64,000 nt of DNA from Erythrobacter sp. JK5 (GCF_018205975.1 NZ_CP073577.1:2170001-2234000), one strand, 5' to 3'; positions 8,743 through 17,426 are shown, counted from the first letter of the stretch. The notes: generated by a model not told the origin, from the letters alone. Made by a program: numbers and translations.

Positions 8743-9611
8743 ACGTCTTCGCAGATGCGCCCGTAGAGCTGCGGGCGACGATCGCGGAAGAAACCCATTC
8801 CTGCGCGGTGCTGGCGCGCCCGCTCGAGGTCGAGCGTGGCGACCAGCACGCCCTCGTGCTCAGCGCCGAACTGCTCGACCAGGTCGCCCCACTCGTCGGA
8901 AATGAACGAATGGCCGTAGAAGCTCTGCTCGCCCTCGGGACCTTCTGCGCCGATCCGGTTGGCCGCTGCCACCGGCATGCAGTTCGAAACCGCGTGCCCG
9001 ATCATCGCGCGCCGCCACATGCGGCTGGTGTCGAGCTCAGCGTCGTAGGGTTCGGAGCCGATCGCGGTGGGGTAGAGCAGCAGTTCTGCACCCTTCAGCG
9101 CCATCACCCGTGCGCATTCCGGATACCACTGGTCCCAGCAGATGCCGACCCCCACGCGCGCGGCGCCGCCGGTCGCGGGTACGTCCCACACCTTGAACCC
9201 GTCGTTGCCCGGGCGGAAATAGAACTTCTCCTCGTAGCCCGGCCCATCGGGAATGTGGCTCTTGCGATAGGTGCCCATGATCGCACCGTCCGGACCGATC
9301 ATCGCCAGCGTGTTGTAATAATGGTGTCCGTCACGCTCGAAGAAACTGGTCGGGATCGTCACCTTGAGCTGCGCCGCCAGCTCGCGCATCGCGACGACAC
9401 TCGGATGTTCGGCGGTGGGCCGGGCGAGCGCGAACAGCGCCTCGTCTTCGTCGCGACAGAAATAGGGGCCAGAAAACAGCTCGGGCGGCATGATCAGCTG
9501 CGCGCCCTTGCCCGCCGCCTGTTCGACCAATGTCGCGACAGCCGCGATATTGTCGGCTTCGGAATCCCGGTTGAGCGCAAGCTGTAGGGCGGCGACGGTG
9601 ATGGTGGTCAT
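8739..9611 (-). CDS. aguB: N-carbamoylputrescine amidase (nitrilase superfamily)
   Basis: The 290-residue cytoplasmic enzyme converts N-carbamoylputrescine to putrescine, CO2 and ammonia, the last step of the agmatine route. The nitrilase triad is clear: Glu44 in MPPELF, Lys117 in YRKSHIPDGPGY, and Cys158 in GICWDQWYPE. The extended YRKSHIPDGPGYEEKFYF stretch and HRAGMGFFRDRRP at the C-terminus match the AguB subgroup better than beta-ureidopropionase or other nitrilases. The agmatine deiminase partner (AguA) is not in the window. The gene overlaps folK by four bases. Confidence 0.9.
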   Translation of the reverse strand: MTTITVAALQLALNRDSEADNIAAVATLVEQAAGKGAQLIMPPELFSGPYFCRDEDEALFALARPTAEHPSVVAMRELAAQLKVTIPTSFFERDGHHYYNTLAMIGPDGAIMGTYRKSHIPDGPGYEEKFYFRPGNDGFKVWDVPATGGAARVGVGICWDQWYPECARVMALKGAELLLYPTAIGSEPYDAELDTSRMWRRAMIGHAVSNCMPVAAANRIGAEGPEGEQSFYGHSFISDEWGDLVEQFGAEHEGVLVATLDLERARQHRAGMGFFRDRRPQLYGRICEDV

Positions 9612-9629
9612 ACCGCCGCCTCTAGCGGA

Positions 9630-10487
9630 TCATTCCGGCTTGCGGAACAGCAGTGTCATCCGGTCGCTTTCGCCGATTTCGGTGTACTTCGCGCGGTCCT
9701 CGTCGCCCTTCGCGTAGCTCGGCGGCAGGGTCCATACGCCCGCCTCGTAGTCGGCGGTGTCCTTGGGGTTGGCGTTGATTTCGGACGTTCCGACCAGCTC
9801 GAACCCCTTGCCTTCGAAGAACGCGATCAATTCGTCCTCCTTGAGATAGCCCTTGTTGCCGTCGACGTACTCGGCTGGCGCGTCGGCCTTCGCACGGTGC
9901 TGCACAACGCCGAGCAGACCGCCGGGCTTGAGCGCCTTGAACAGCGCCTCGATCTCGCTGTCGGCCAGGCCCCAGCGCTTGAGGTTGTGCATCATCCGGA
10001 AGATCAGCACGCGGTCGACCGTGCCGTTGATCTCGTCGGGAATCGCGTTGCCGAAATGGAACGGCAGCTTTTCCGCAGGGATCTGCATCGCTTCGGACTG
10101 GCGCGCCGAAAAGGTCTCGCCGCCCTGCCGGACACGCGCGACGAAATCCTCGCCGAGGCTGCTCGCGCCCTCGGGCGGGAAATTGACCGCGATATACTGC
10201 CCGTCCTGCACCAGATACGGCGCGAGGATGCGGGTATACCAGCCGCCGCCTGGGCCGTATTCGGCGACCGTCATGGTCGGCTCGATCCGGAAGAAAGCGA
10301 GCGTTTCGCCCGGATGGCGATACTGGTCGCGCGCGCGATCTTCGGCGCGCAGGTCGGAAGCCAGCACTTCGGCCAACGCGTCGCTGGCCGAGGCTGCACC
10401 GACTGCCTCTTCGTGGCTCTCCGCCGCCGGAGCGCAGGCGGCGATGGCGGCGATCGCCGCAAAGCTGGCAAGTATGCGTCTGGTCAT
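9630..10487 (-). CDS. Exported class I SAM-methyltransferase-like protein, probable lipoprotein (paralogue 1)
   Basis: The 285-residue protein begins with a signal peptide ending in a lipobox-like AIAAC, so it is probably lipid-anchored and faces the periplasm. The mature part carries a methyltransferase-like fold: MTVAEYGPGGGWYTRILAPYL resembles the SAM-binding motif I, and VDRVLIFRMMHNL a later core strand. The family (COG4798-like) is common in proteobacteria but its reaction is not known; a periplasmic SAM enzyme would be odd because SAM is cytoplasmic. It lies directly downstream of a second copy (10522-11379) on the same strand, 34 bases apart, consistent with tandem duplication and one transcript. 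Confidence 0.8.
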   Translation of the reverse strand: MTRRILASFAAIAAIAACAPAAESHEEAVGAASASDALAEVLASDLRAEDRARDQYRHPGETLAFFRIEPTMTVAEYGPGGGWYTRILAPYLVQDGQYIAVNFPPEGASSLGEDFVARVRQGGETFSARQSEAMQIPAEKLPFHFGNAIPDEINGTVDRVLIFRMMHNLKRWGLADSEIEALFKALKPGGLLGVVQHRAKADAPAEYVDGNKGYLKEDELIAFFEGKGFELVGTSEINANPKDTADYEAGVWTLPPSYAKGDEDRAKYTEIGESDRMTLLFRKPE

Positions 10488-10521
10488 GGCTTCTCTCCCG
10501 CCAGGCCCGGCCCGATGGGGC

Positions 10522-11379
10522 TCAGTCGGCCTTTTTGAACAGCAGTGTCATCCGGTCGCTTTCACCGATCGCAAGATATTCGCTGCGGCGCGGATCGTCA
10601 GGACCGGTCCCGAGTACCGGCGGCAGCGTCCACACGCCGCGCTCCCAGTTGGCCGGATCCTTGGAGTTGGCGTTGATCTCGCTCTTTTCGACCAGTTCGA
10701 AGCCATTGGCCGCGAAGATCGCGATCACGTCCGCCTCGCGCATGTAGCCGCGCTGGCGCGCGCCATAATCGTCGTAGCTGGCACCATCGGGCGCGCGGTG
10801 CTGGACGACGCCAACCAGACCATCGTCCTTGAGCATGACGCGCGCGGCCTTGAGCACATCGTCGGCATTGTTGCCGATGTTGAGACCGTGCATCGAGCGG
10901 AAGATCAGCACGCGATCGACGGTTCCGGCGACGTCCTCGGGCATTTCATCGGTTTCGAAGGCGGTCACAGCGTCCGGCTCGACGCCCATGCCGCTGGCGA
11001 GGCCCGCCTTGAAATCCTCGGTCCAGGCCTTGGCCCGAGCCTCCTGTGCGCGGCTGTTGTAGCTGCGCGCATCGCTGTCGCCGTTGAAGGCGATGTATTT
11101 GCCGGCGGGCATAAGATAGGGCGCGAGGACGCGGGTATACCAGCCGCCGCCTGGGCCGTATTCGGCGACCGTCATGGTCGGCTCGATCCGGAAGAAAGCG
11201 AGCGTTTCGGCTGGATTGCGATACTGATCGCGCGCGCGATCGTCGGCGCGGCGTTCGTGTGCGAGCACTTCTTCGAGGCTCGGTGCAGACGCATGGTCGT
11301 CGGCGATGGCAGGAGCGCTGGCGGCGAAAGTAGCGGCACCGGCAAGCGCGGCGAAGGGGGCAAGCAGGGCAAGTTTCAT
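10522..11379 (-). CDS. Exported class I SAM-methyltransferase-like protein (paralogue 2)
   Basis: The 285-residue protein has a cleavable signal peptide (MKLALLAPF..., cut near APAIADD) and no lipobox, unlike its neighbour. It shares the same body: RARDQYRNPAETLAFFRIEP, then MTVAEYGPGGGWYTRVLAPYL. I chose the ATG at 11379 because GAGAGG lies about 9 bases upstream and it begins a clean signal peptide; an in-frame start at 11442 would bury the signal. A stretch of about 120 bases around the SAM motif is almost identical at DNA level to the downstream paralogue, while the flanks have diverged. The function is unknown. Confidence 0.8.
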   Translation of the reverse strand: MKLALLAPFAALAGAATFAASAPAIADDHASAPSLEEVLAHERRADDRARDQYRNPAETLAFFRIEPTMTVAEYGPGGGWYTRVLAPYLMPAGKYIAFNGDSDARSYNSRAQEARAKAWTEDFKAGLASGMGVEPDAVTAFETDEMPEDVAGTVDRVLIFRSMHGLNIGNNADDVLKAARVMLKDDGLVGVVQHRAPDGASYDDYGARQRGYMREADVIAIFAANGFELVEKSEINANSKDPANWERGVWTLPPVLGTGPDDPRRSEYLAIGESDRMTLLFKKAD

Positions 11380-11512
11380 CGTCGGGGACCTCTCTCGTGA
11401 AAACCTGTCTGGTGTCCTTACGCCTCGCAGAGGCGATGGCAAGGCGCAGGAGCGGCACTGGCAAATTCGGTCGACCTTCCTATGTCATTCGTCGAAATCA
11501 GGAGATCGAACG

Positions 11513-12064
11513 ATGGAACAGGCAATCATTGCAGGCGGGTGCTTCTGGTGCACCGAAGCGGTGTTTCGCGACGTGATCGGCGTCAGCGAAGTCGAAAGCG
11601 GTTATATCGGCGGGGACAAGGCCGATCCGACCTACAAGGAGGTCTGCACCGGCAACACCGGTCATGCCGAGGGCATCCGGGTGACGTTCGATCCCGACCA
11701 GATCAGCCTTGCGGAGATCTATGACGTATTCCTCGGCACCCACGACCCGACCCAGCTCAATCGGCAGGGCAACGATATCGGCACCCAATACCGCTCGGCG
11801 ATCTTCCCGCTGTCGGACGAACAGGGCGAAGCGGCGAAGGCCGCGATCGGCCGCTGGAACGCGGAAAACGGCGCCATGGCGGTGACGACGATCGAGGGAC
11901 TGGCCGACGGCAAGCAGGTCCATGCGTGGTATCCGGCGGAGGACTACCATCAGGAATACTGGGACGGCGAAGGCCAGCGGAATCCCTATTGCCTCGCGGT
12001 GATCCCGCCCAAGATCATGAAGCTGCGCAAGAGCTTCCAGAAGTACGTCAAGCAAGACGCCTGA
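11513..12064 (+). CDS. msrA: Peptide-methionine (S)-S-oxide reductase
   Basis: The 183-residue cytoplasmic repair enzyme reduces the S form of methionine sulfoxide, with thioredoxin as electron donor. The active-site motif GGCFWC has the catalytic Cys at residue 10, and the family motifs SGYIGG, TGHAEGIRVTFDP, THDPTQLNRQGNDIGTQYRS and EDYHQEYW are all present. A strong Shine-Dalgarno sequence (AGGAGA, 11500-11505) fixes the start at 11513. The partner msrB lies elsewhere in the window (26949-27371), so the two are not co-transcribed. The gene is followed after 6 bases by the hotdog-like gene. Confidence 0.95.
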   Translation: MEQAIIAGGCFWCTEAVFRDVIGVSEVESGYIGGDKADPTYKEVCTGNTGHAEGIRVTFDPDQISLAEIYDVFLGTHDPTQLNRQGNDIGTQYRSAIFPLSDEQGEAAKAAIGRWNAENGAMAVTTIEGLADGKQVHAWYPAEDYHQEYWDGEGQRNPYCLAVIPPKIMKLRKSFQKYVKQDA

Positions 12065-12070
12065 GCGCCC

Positions 12071-12898
12071 ATGCCCGCGCTCGACCGATCCTACACGTCC
12101 GACCACGAGGTTCGGGCCGATGGGTCGGTCGCCTTCGCCTGTTCGCAGGACGTGCGCGAATGGCCATGGCTGGCGCTGCCGCCGCAGCATCCGCTCGTCA
12201 TCCAGACCCAGAATTTCTGGACCAGCGTCGGGGCCACGCAGGCGGCCGGTACGCGTGACGACAGCAAGTGGAGCGCGCTGACGTGGACCGACTGGGTGCT
12301 CGGCGATCGCGCCGCCGGGATCGCTGCGCGAGGTTTATTTGAGCGCACCGATGACAACGACAAGCTCGAATTTGCCATCGAGCTGTTCGATGCGCAGGAC
12401 CGCCTGATCGCCCGCATTCGCGGCAGGGGTGTGGTTTTCCGCACGCGCGATTTCGAAAGCTGGCGCGACAAGTCCAAGGTCAAGGCCCGCGATGCTGCCG
12501 CCGAGACCGGCGTATTCGACTATGCTCCCCGCGAACAGCTTGGCCTGTCGAGCGTTGAGCCGCCCTTGATTGCTCCGCTACGCGAGCAAGACGGTTCGCT
12601 GACAACGACCGCGCTCATCACCAAGGAAAACGGCCTGATGCCGGGCCACCCCTATTTCAGCGGGTCGGGCGACCATGTGAACACGCCGCATCTGGCGGAG
12701 GTCGCGCGGCAAGTTGCCTGCCTCCTGTGCGACGGCAGACAGGTCACCATCACGTCCGCCGAAATGGATATGCACCGCTACATCGAGCTCGACACGCCTA
12801 TCGAGATTTCGATCGATGTCGTCGCGGAGAACCGGATGACCCTGTCGGTCTCGCAGCTCGAACGGTCCTGCGCGACCATCGCGATGGAGTGGGCCTAG
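12071..12898 (+). CDS. Uncharacterised protein, possible double hotdog fold (AfsA/thioesterase-like)
   Basis: The 275-residue protein has no signal peptide or membrane segment. I do not recognise it with confidence. Two regions (about 1-130 and 165-275) each look like a hotdog fold. The second contains GHPYFSGSGDHVNTPHLAEVARQVACLL, which resembles the histidine-to-long-helix region of AfsA-type and thioesterase hotdogs. That would suggest an acyl-CoA or acyl-ACP substrate, but this is inference from a short motif. It starts 6 bases after msrA and is probably co-transcribed. Its last four bases overlap the convergent rsmB gene. Confidence 0.6.
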   Translation: MPALDRSYTSDHEVRADGSVAFACSQDVREWPWLALPPQHPLVIQTQNFWTSVGATQAAGTRDDSKWSALTWTDWVLGDRAAGIAARGLFERTDDNDKLEFAIELFDAQDRLIARIRGRGVVFRTRDFESWRDKSKVKARDAAAETGVFDYAPREQLGLSSVEPPLIAPLREQDGSLTTTALITKENGLMPGHPYFSGSGDHVNTPHLAEVARQVACLLCDGRQVTITSAEMDMHRYIELDTPIEISIDVVAENRMTLSVSQLERSCATIAMEWA

Positions 12899-14154
12899 CG
12901 CTTCCGCCACCGCGCGACGAAGAATCCGTCGAGACCGCCATCATCCGCCAGCATGCCCGGATGGGTCCGCAGCCAGCCCTCGGGAGTCGGCTCGATCCCT
13001 TGCGCCAACTCGCTTGAGGCGATCGGCATAGGCTCGAGATCGAACGTCGCATCGATCCACGCCGCCTGCTCCTCGCCCTCTTCCGCCTCCAGAGAGCACA
13101 CCGCGTAAACCAGCACCGTGCCCTCGCTCATCCATTCGACCGCCTTCATGATCAGCGAATGCTGGATTTCGGTCAGCTCGCCGATCTGGCGCGGCCCGAC
13201 CCGATGCAGCACGTCCGGGTGACGGCGGCAGGTTCCGGTGGCGGTGCAGGGCGCGTCGAGCAGGATTGCGTCGAAGCGCTTAGCCGGGGTGTAGGTCATT
13301 GCGTCGGCCTTGACGATCTCGGCCTCGAGCCCTGTTCGCTTGAGGTTGTCGCGCAGCATATCGAGCCGTTTCTCGCTGATGTCGAGCGCGGTGACTTGCC
13401 ACCCTTGCGCCGCGAGCGCGAGCGATTTGCCACCCGGCGCGGCGCACAGGTCGAGCGCGCGCTTTCCATCGCCAGCGCCGAGCAGGCGCGGCGGAATCTG
13501 CGCGGCGAGGTCCTGCACCCACCATGCGCCGTCGGCGTAGCTCGGCAGCATGTCGATCGGCGTCCCGCGTGGCAGCCGGATGTGCCCGGGCGTGAGGCTG
13601 ACGCCGCCCATGGCGTTGCAGCGCTCCTCAGTTTCGGCGGTGTGCTTGAGCGCCAGATCGACCTCGGGCGGGTGGATCAGGCCGGGCGCGATCGCCTCGG
13701 CCCGCTCGCCCCAGCGTAGTCGAACCGCATCGGGCAGAGTCGGCACGTCGGGCAAGCGCGCCTCGCGCTTCATCAGCGTCGAAAACACGCCATGCGCCAG
13801 CCTGCGCGGCCCGCCGGCGAGCAGGTCCAGCCCGGTGGCGATCACGGCATGCGCCGGCGTGTCGAGCCGCAGCGCCTGCGCCAGCATCAGGCGCAACAAC
13901 GTGCGCGGCTTCGCATCGTCGGGCAGGCGCTTTTTGGTAGCGCTGTCGATCAGCGCATCGAGATCGGTCAGCCAGCGCAGTGTCTCGCCCGCGATCGCCC
14001 GCGCCAGCGCGCGGTCGGCGGGGCCCTGCACGCCCTGCATCGCGGAATGTTCGGTCTGTTCGAGCGTCTCGCCCCGACGCAGCACCGCATCGAGCAGCTT
14101 GAGCGCGGCGCGACGGGCGGGAAGTCCCGGAACCTTGTTGTGTGGGTTGGGCAT
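12895..14154 (-). CDS. rsmB: 16S rRNA (cytosine-C5) methyltransferase, RsmB/Sun family
   Basis: The 419-residue protein has an N-terminal NusB-like RNA-binding domain (about 12-140) and a C-terminal Nol1/Nop2/Sun methyltransferase domain. SAM-binding motif I is LDLCAAPGGKS, motif II is ALDISEKRLDMLRDN, and motif IV is DAPCTATGT with one catalytic Cys. Motif VI is YAVCSLE, carrying the nucleophile Cys. RsmB methylates C967 of 16S rRNA in E. coli; the same role is inferred here. The gene is convergent with the hotdog-like gene (4-base overlap) and divergent from the DUF1674 gene. Confidence 0.9.
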   Translation of the reverse strand: MPNPHNKVPGLPARRAALKLLDAVLRRGETLEQTEHSAMQGVQGPADRALARAIAGETLRWLTDLDALIDSATKKRLPDDAKPRTLLRLMLAQALRLDTPAHAVIATGLDLLAGGPRRLAHGVFSTLMKREARLPDVPTLPDAVRLRWGERAEAIAPGLIHPPEVDLALKHTAETEERCNAMGGVSLTPGHIRLPRGTPIDMLPSYADGAWWVQDLAAQIPPRLLGAGDGKRALDLCAAPGGKSLALAAQGWQVTALDISEKRLDMLRDNLKRTGLEAEIVKADAMTYTPAKRFDAILLDAPCTATGTCRRHPDVLHRVGPRQIGELTEIQHSLIMKAVEWMSEGTVLVYAVCSLEAEEGEEQAAWIDATFDLEPMPIASSELAQGIEPTPEGWLRTHPGMLADDGGLDGFFVARWRKR

Positions 14155-14212
14155 AGGCGGTTCGCCTAGCGACAGTTGAAACCAAGCGCCAGCACGCGCA
14201 TTTCATAGGCGT

Positions 14213-14383
14213 ATGACGAAAAAGAAATCAGCTGCCGCGAATGCGTTCACGAAGCCCGCACACTGGACCAACGATCCGCCGCCCAAGCCCAAGGCGGTCG
14301 ATCCGCTGAAGGACGAACCGCGCGAGATTTCCCCCACCCGCTATGGCGATTGGGAGAAGGATGGCATCGCCTGGGACTTCTAG
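14213..14383 (+). CDS. DUF1674 protein, SdhAF4-like succinate dehydrogenase assembly factor
   Basis: The 56-residue protein starts at the ATG at 14213 (MTKKKSAA). It carries the DUF1674 C-terminal signature: EISPTRYGDWEKDGIAWDF occupies the last 19 residues. In mitochondria the homologue (Sdh8/SDHAF4) protects flavinated SdhA before complex II assembly; a similar role in this alphaproteobacterium is inferred. A poly-Lys and Pro-rich N-terminus precedes the motif. It is divergent from rsmB (58 bases between the starts) and its stop overlaps the stop of the convergent exported-protein gene by four bases. Confidence 0.88.
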   Translation: MTKKKSAAANAFTKPAHWTNDPPPKPKAVDPLKDEPREISPTRYGDWEKDGIAWDF

Positions 14384-14832
14384 AACCTCGACGCGTCGGT
14401 TTCGAAATTCGCGACATAGATCCGTCCCTGCCAGGTCGCGATGCAAGTGACGGTCGAGATGAGGGTATCGCTTTCGTAAATGGTGCACTTCCCGCGCGCG
14501 TCTACTGCCTCGCCGGCTCGAATCTGAAGATCTGTGACCTTGGCCGTGCCGACGATCGGTGAGTCGAAAACGTGTTCGACGGTGTAGGTGAATGCCTTGC
14601 CGCCGGTCTCGCTGCTGAATTCGATCAGGAGCGCCATACCTGTTTCGGTGATGACCACTTGATCGCACCGGGCGAAAGCCACGCCTTGATCGCGCAGTTC
14701 GGCGTATCTGGAGGAGTAGGTGCAATCGCCCGTCAAATGGATCGGCCTGCCGCTCGCGGAAGCATCCGGAGCCGGCTCCGTCAGCGCGAGCGCTGCAATC
14801 ACCCCAAACAGACCGATTCGGTTCACAGTCAT
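14380..14832 (-). CDS. Hypothetical exported protein
   Basis: The 150-residue protein begins with a signal peptide (MTVNRIGLFGVIAALALTEPAP). The mature part contains four cysteines, in CTYSS, ARCDQ, GKCTI and VTCIA, which could form two disulfides. Beta-rich stretches suggest a small secreted or periplasmic domain. I recognise no family. The start at 14832 was chosen for its signal peptide; the open frame upstream is antisense to the P450 region and not credible. Its end overlaps the DUF1674 gene by four bases. Confidence 0.6.
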   Translation of the reverse strand: MTVNRIGLFGVIAALALTEPAPDASASGRPIHLTGDCTYSSRYAELRDQGVAFARCDQVVITETGMALLIEFSSETGGKAFTYTVEHVFDSPIVGTAKVTDLQIRAGEAVDARGKCTIYESDTLISTVTCIATWQGRIYVANFETDASRF

Positions 14833-14873
14833 GGCGCCAGATTGATCTCCGGCCGCTGCATCGGACGTGAACG

Positions 14874-16274
14874 TCAAAGTTTGACGAAGGCGACTTCCAA
14901 CCCGTCCTTCGGCTGCGGGATCGGCCACGCCTGCCAATCGGGCGCGTAGCCCTCGGCGACCTCGATCCGGTAGCGCTGCAGCAGCTGCGCCATCAGGATT
15001 TTCACCTGCATGTAGGCGAAGTGCAGGCCGAGACACATATGCGCCCCGCCGCCGAACGGGACCCAGGCGTATTTGTGCCGCGCCTTCACCTTGTCGGGTG
15101 TGAACCGCATCGGGTCGAAGGTGAAGGGATCGTCCCAGTATTCCTCCGAATGGTGCGTCCAGTAGATGTTGATCCCCACCATCTGCCCGGCCGGAATGCG
15201 ATAGCCGCCGAATTCGAATTCCTTGAGCGCGCGGCGCGGCATCGAAGGAACCGGCGGCATCATCCGCAGCGCTTCCTTGAAAGCCATTTCGGTAAGGTCG
15301 AGCTTGCCGAGATCGTCGTAATCGAGCCCGCGCGGATTGCCGTCCCCGTCCGGCCCTCCGGTCACCGCAAAAATCTCCTGACGCACCTTTTCCTGCCACT
15401 CGGGATTGGCCGCGAGGTAGTAGATCAGCGAGGTCGCGCTCGACGTGATCGTGTCATGCGCCGCCATCATCAGGAAGCTCATGTGGTCGACCACTTCGTC
15501 GACCGGCAGCAGCGAGCCGTCCTCGCGGGTCGCGGTGGCGAACTGGCTGAACATGTCCTGCCCCCCGCCCTCGGCACGGCGGCGATTGGTTTCGCGGGTC
15601 AGGTAATCGACCATGTATTTGCGGCCGTCGACGCCCTTCTTCATCTTGGTGAAGGGCAGCGGACGGCGGATCGGCGCGACCGAGGCCTGGACCATGTCGA
15701 CGAAGGCCTGATTGATCCGGTCGGCTTCGGGGCCGAGCGGCACACCGAGAAAGCTGTCCGCGGCCAGATCAAGCGTCAGCTTCTTGATCGCCGGGTAGAA
15801 GCGCATCGGCCCTTCCCATCCGGCGACTTCGCGCGCGATCCCGCTACCCAGCGCCCCCGAATAGTGCCGCATCGGCTCGGGCTTGAACGCGATTGAGAGC
15901 GCGCGGCGGTCAATCCGGTGATGGTCGAAATCCATCAGCATCAGCCCGCGCGGGAACAGCAGGTCGAGCACCGGGCCCCAGCCCTGTTCGCTCGAAAAGA
16001 TCTTGTCCTTGTTGAACAGCACCAGTTCGTTGGCTTCCGCCCCGACCAGCGCAACGCTCCAGCCGCCGAAGGCGAAGCTCTTGTAGACCTTCCCGTAAGT
16101 CTCGATCATGCGCTTGGTGTAAGCGTGCGGGTCGGCCAGCTGCTTGAAGGTGTTGCCGATGACCGGCAGGCCACGCTCGCCCGGAATGTGTGCCAGGTCG
16201 GCATCGCTGGGGATGCCTTCGCTCCAATGCTTGAAGGTCGGAGTGGTGGCAGGCTTTTCAGCTAGGGTGGCCAT
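14874..16274 (-). CDS. Cytochrome P450
   Basis: The 466-residue soluble bacterial-type P450 shows the I-helix motif AAHDTITS with the proton-relay Asp/Thr, the K-helix EALR (ExxR), and the heme loop FGGGAHMCLG with the thiolate ligand near Cys414. No N-terminal membrane anchor is present, so it works in the cytoplasm with external ferredoxin and reductase; neither is adjacent. The substrate is unknown. It sits downstream of hemH on the same strand. A 24-bp inverted repeat typical of TetR-family operators lies 30 bases upstream of its start, which suggests repression relieved by a small ligand. Confidence 0.93.
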   Translation of the reverse strand: MATLAEKPATTPTFKHWSEGIPSDADLAHIPGERGLPVIGNTFKQLADPHAYTKRMIETYGKVYKSFAFGGWSVALVGAEANELVLFNKDKIFSSEQGWGPVLDLLFPRGLMLMDFDHHRIDRRALSIAFKPEPMRHYSGALGSGIAREVAGWEGPMRFYPAIKKLTLDLAADSFLGVPLGPEADRINQAFVDMVQASVAPIRRPLPFTKMKKGVDGRKYMVDYLTRETNRRRAEGGGQDMFSQFATATREDGSLLPVDEVVDHMSFLMMAAHDTITSSATSLIYYLAANPEWQEKVRQEIFAVTGGPDGDGNPRGLDYDDLGKLDLTEMAFKEALRMMPPVPSMPRRALKEFEFGGYRIPAGQMVGINIYWTHHSEEYWDDPFTFDPMRFTPDKVKARHKYAWVPFGGGAHMCLGLHFAYMQVKILMAQLLQRYRIEVAEGYAPDWQAWPIPQPKDGLEVAFVKL

Positions 16275-16303
16275 GGCTTGAGTTCCCGTTTGGGTTTCGG
16301 ATC

Positions 16304-16327
16304 ACTACTTACCTTAGTGTAAGTAGT
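16304..16327. promoter_or_regulatory. Operator-like inverted repeat upstream of the P450 gene
   Basis: A perfect 9-bp inverted repeat, ACTACTTAC and GTAAGTAGT, is separated by CTTAGT. It lies between the hemH stop (16331) and the P450 start (16274). The TTAC-N6-GTAA core is the kind of site bound by TetR-family dimers. No tetR gene is adjacent in the window, so the regulator would act from elsewhere. Confidence 0.6.
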
Positions 16328-16330
16328 CGC

Positions 16331-17365
16331 TCAAATCCAGCCGGAAAGCTCGCGCCGGATCAGGCTTTCGAGCATCGCTATCCCGCCGCTCGAGACATTC
16401 AGGCAATCGAGCACGGCATATTGCTCGCCGCCCGCCTCCAGAAATTCGTTGCGTCCCTCGAGCGCGAGTTCCTCAAGCGTCTCGACGCAATCGGCGGCGA
16501 ATCCGGGTGCAGCGACGACCAGCCGCTTGGTGCCCTTCTCACCCTCGGCGATTAGCGTGTCGTCGGTCGCGGGCTCCAGCCATTGGGCCGGGCCGAACCG
16601 CGACTGGAACGTCGTCTCGAACCGCACGCCCGCGAATTCGGGATTCTCGGCAAGCCGCTCGCGCAGCAGCCTTGCGGTCTTGTGACAATGGCAGTGATAG
16701 GGATCGCCGCGCTCCAGCGTGCGCAGCGGCATGCCGTGAAAACTGAGCAGCATGACTTCGGGCGCGAATTCGAGCGAACCAACCTGCCGCGCCAGATCGC
16801 CGGCCAATGCATCGAGATACGCCGGATTGTCGTGATAGGGCGGGAGAAACCGCAGGGCGGGCTGCCAGCGCATCGCCGCCATCACCCGCGCCACCTCGTC
16901 GAACACGGTCGCCGTCGTCGCGGCGCAATATTGCGGGTAGAGCGGCGCGATCAGGATCCGGTCGCACCCCTTCGCGGTCAGCTCGGTCATCCGCTGCTCG
17001 ATCGAAGGCTGGCCGTATCGCATCGCGTAATCGACCACGATCTCCTGCCCCATCTCGCCGGCAATGGCTTCCGCCTGGCGGGCAGTGATATCCGCCAGCG
17101 GCGAGCCGCGATCGGTCCAGATCTTGGAATAGGCCTTCGCGCTTTTCTGCGGCCGCGTATTGAGAATGATGCCGCGCAGGATCGGCTGCCATGCGATCGG
17201 CGGGATTTCGATGACCCGGCGATCGGACAGGAACTGCTTGAGGTAACGCCTGACCGATCCCGGATCGGGCCCATCGGGCGTGCCGAGATTGACCAGCAGC
17301 ACGCCGATTGCGCCGCTCTCGACCGGCGGGTGATCGTTGGGGAGGCGCTGCTTTTGCCAGGTCAT
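16331..17365 (-). CDS. hemH: Ferrochelatase
   Basis: The 344-residue enzyme inserts Fe2+ into protoporphyrin IX, the last step of heme synthesis. Recognisable motifs are the start GVLLVNLGTPDGPDPGSVRRYL, the DYAMRYGQPS region, PLYPQYCAATTATVFDE with catalytic-site residues, and LLSFHGMPLRTLERGDPY with the conserved His. EGEKGTKRLVVAAPGFAADCVETLEEL follows, with the Glu near the metal path. The ATG at 17365 gives the usual short N-terminus; an in-frame start at 17392 is possible. Placement just upstream of a P450 gene is apt, since P450s need heme, but the operator-like repeat between them suggests separate control. Confidence 0.95.
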   Translation of the reverse strand: MTWQKQRLPNDHPPVESGAIGVLLVNLGTPDGPDPGSVRRYLKQFLSDRRVIEIPPIAWQPILRGIILNTRPQKSAKAYSKIWTDRGSPLADITARQAEAIAGEMGQEIVVDYAMRYGQPSIEQRMTELTAKGCDRILIAPLYPQYCAATTATVFDEVARVMAAMRWQPALRFLPPYHDNPAYLDALAGDLARQVGSLEFAPEVMLLSFHGMPLRTLERGDPYHCHCHKTARLLRERLAENPEFAGVRFETTFQSRFGPAQWLEPATDDTLIAEGEKGTKRLVVAAPGFAADCVETLEELALEGRNEFLEAGGEQYAVLDCLNVSSGGIAMLESLIRRELSGWI

Positions 17366-17426
17366 GCAGCGTCCAACGCACCGGTGCGGCAACGTTTCCG
17401 GACAGAACTAAGGATGCTGCGATCGA

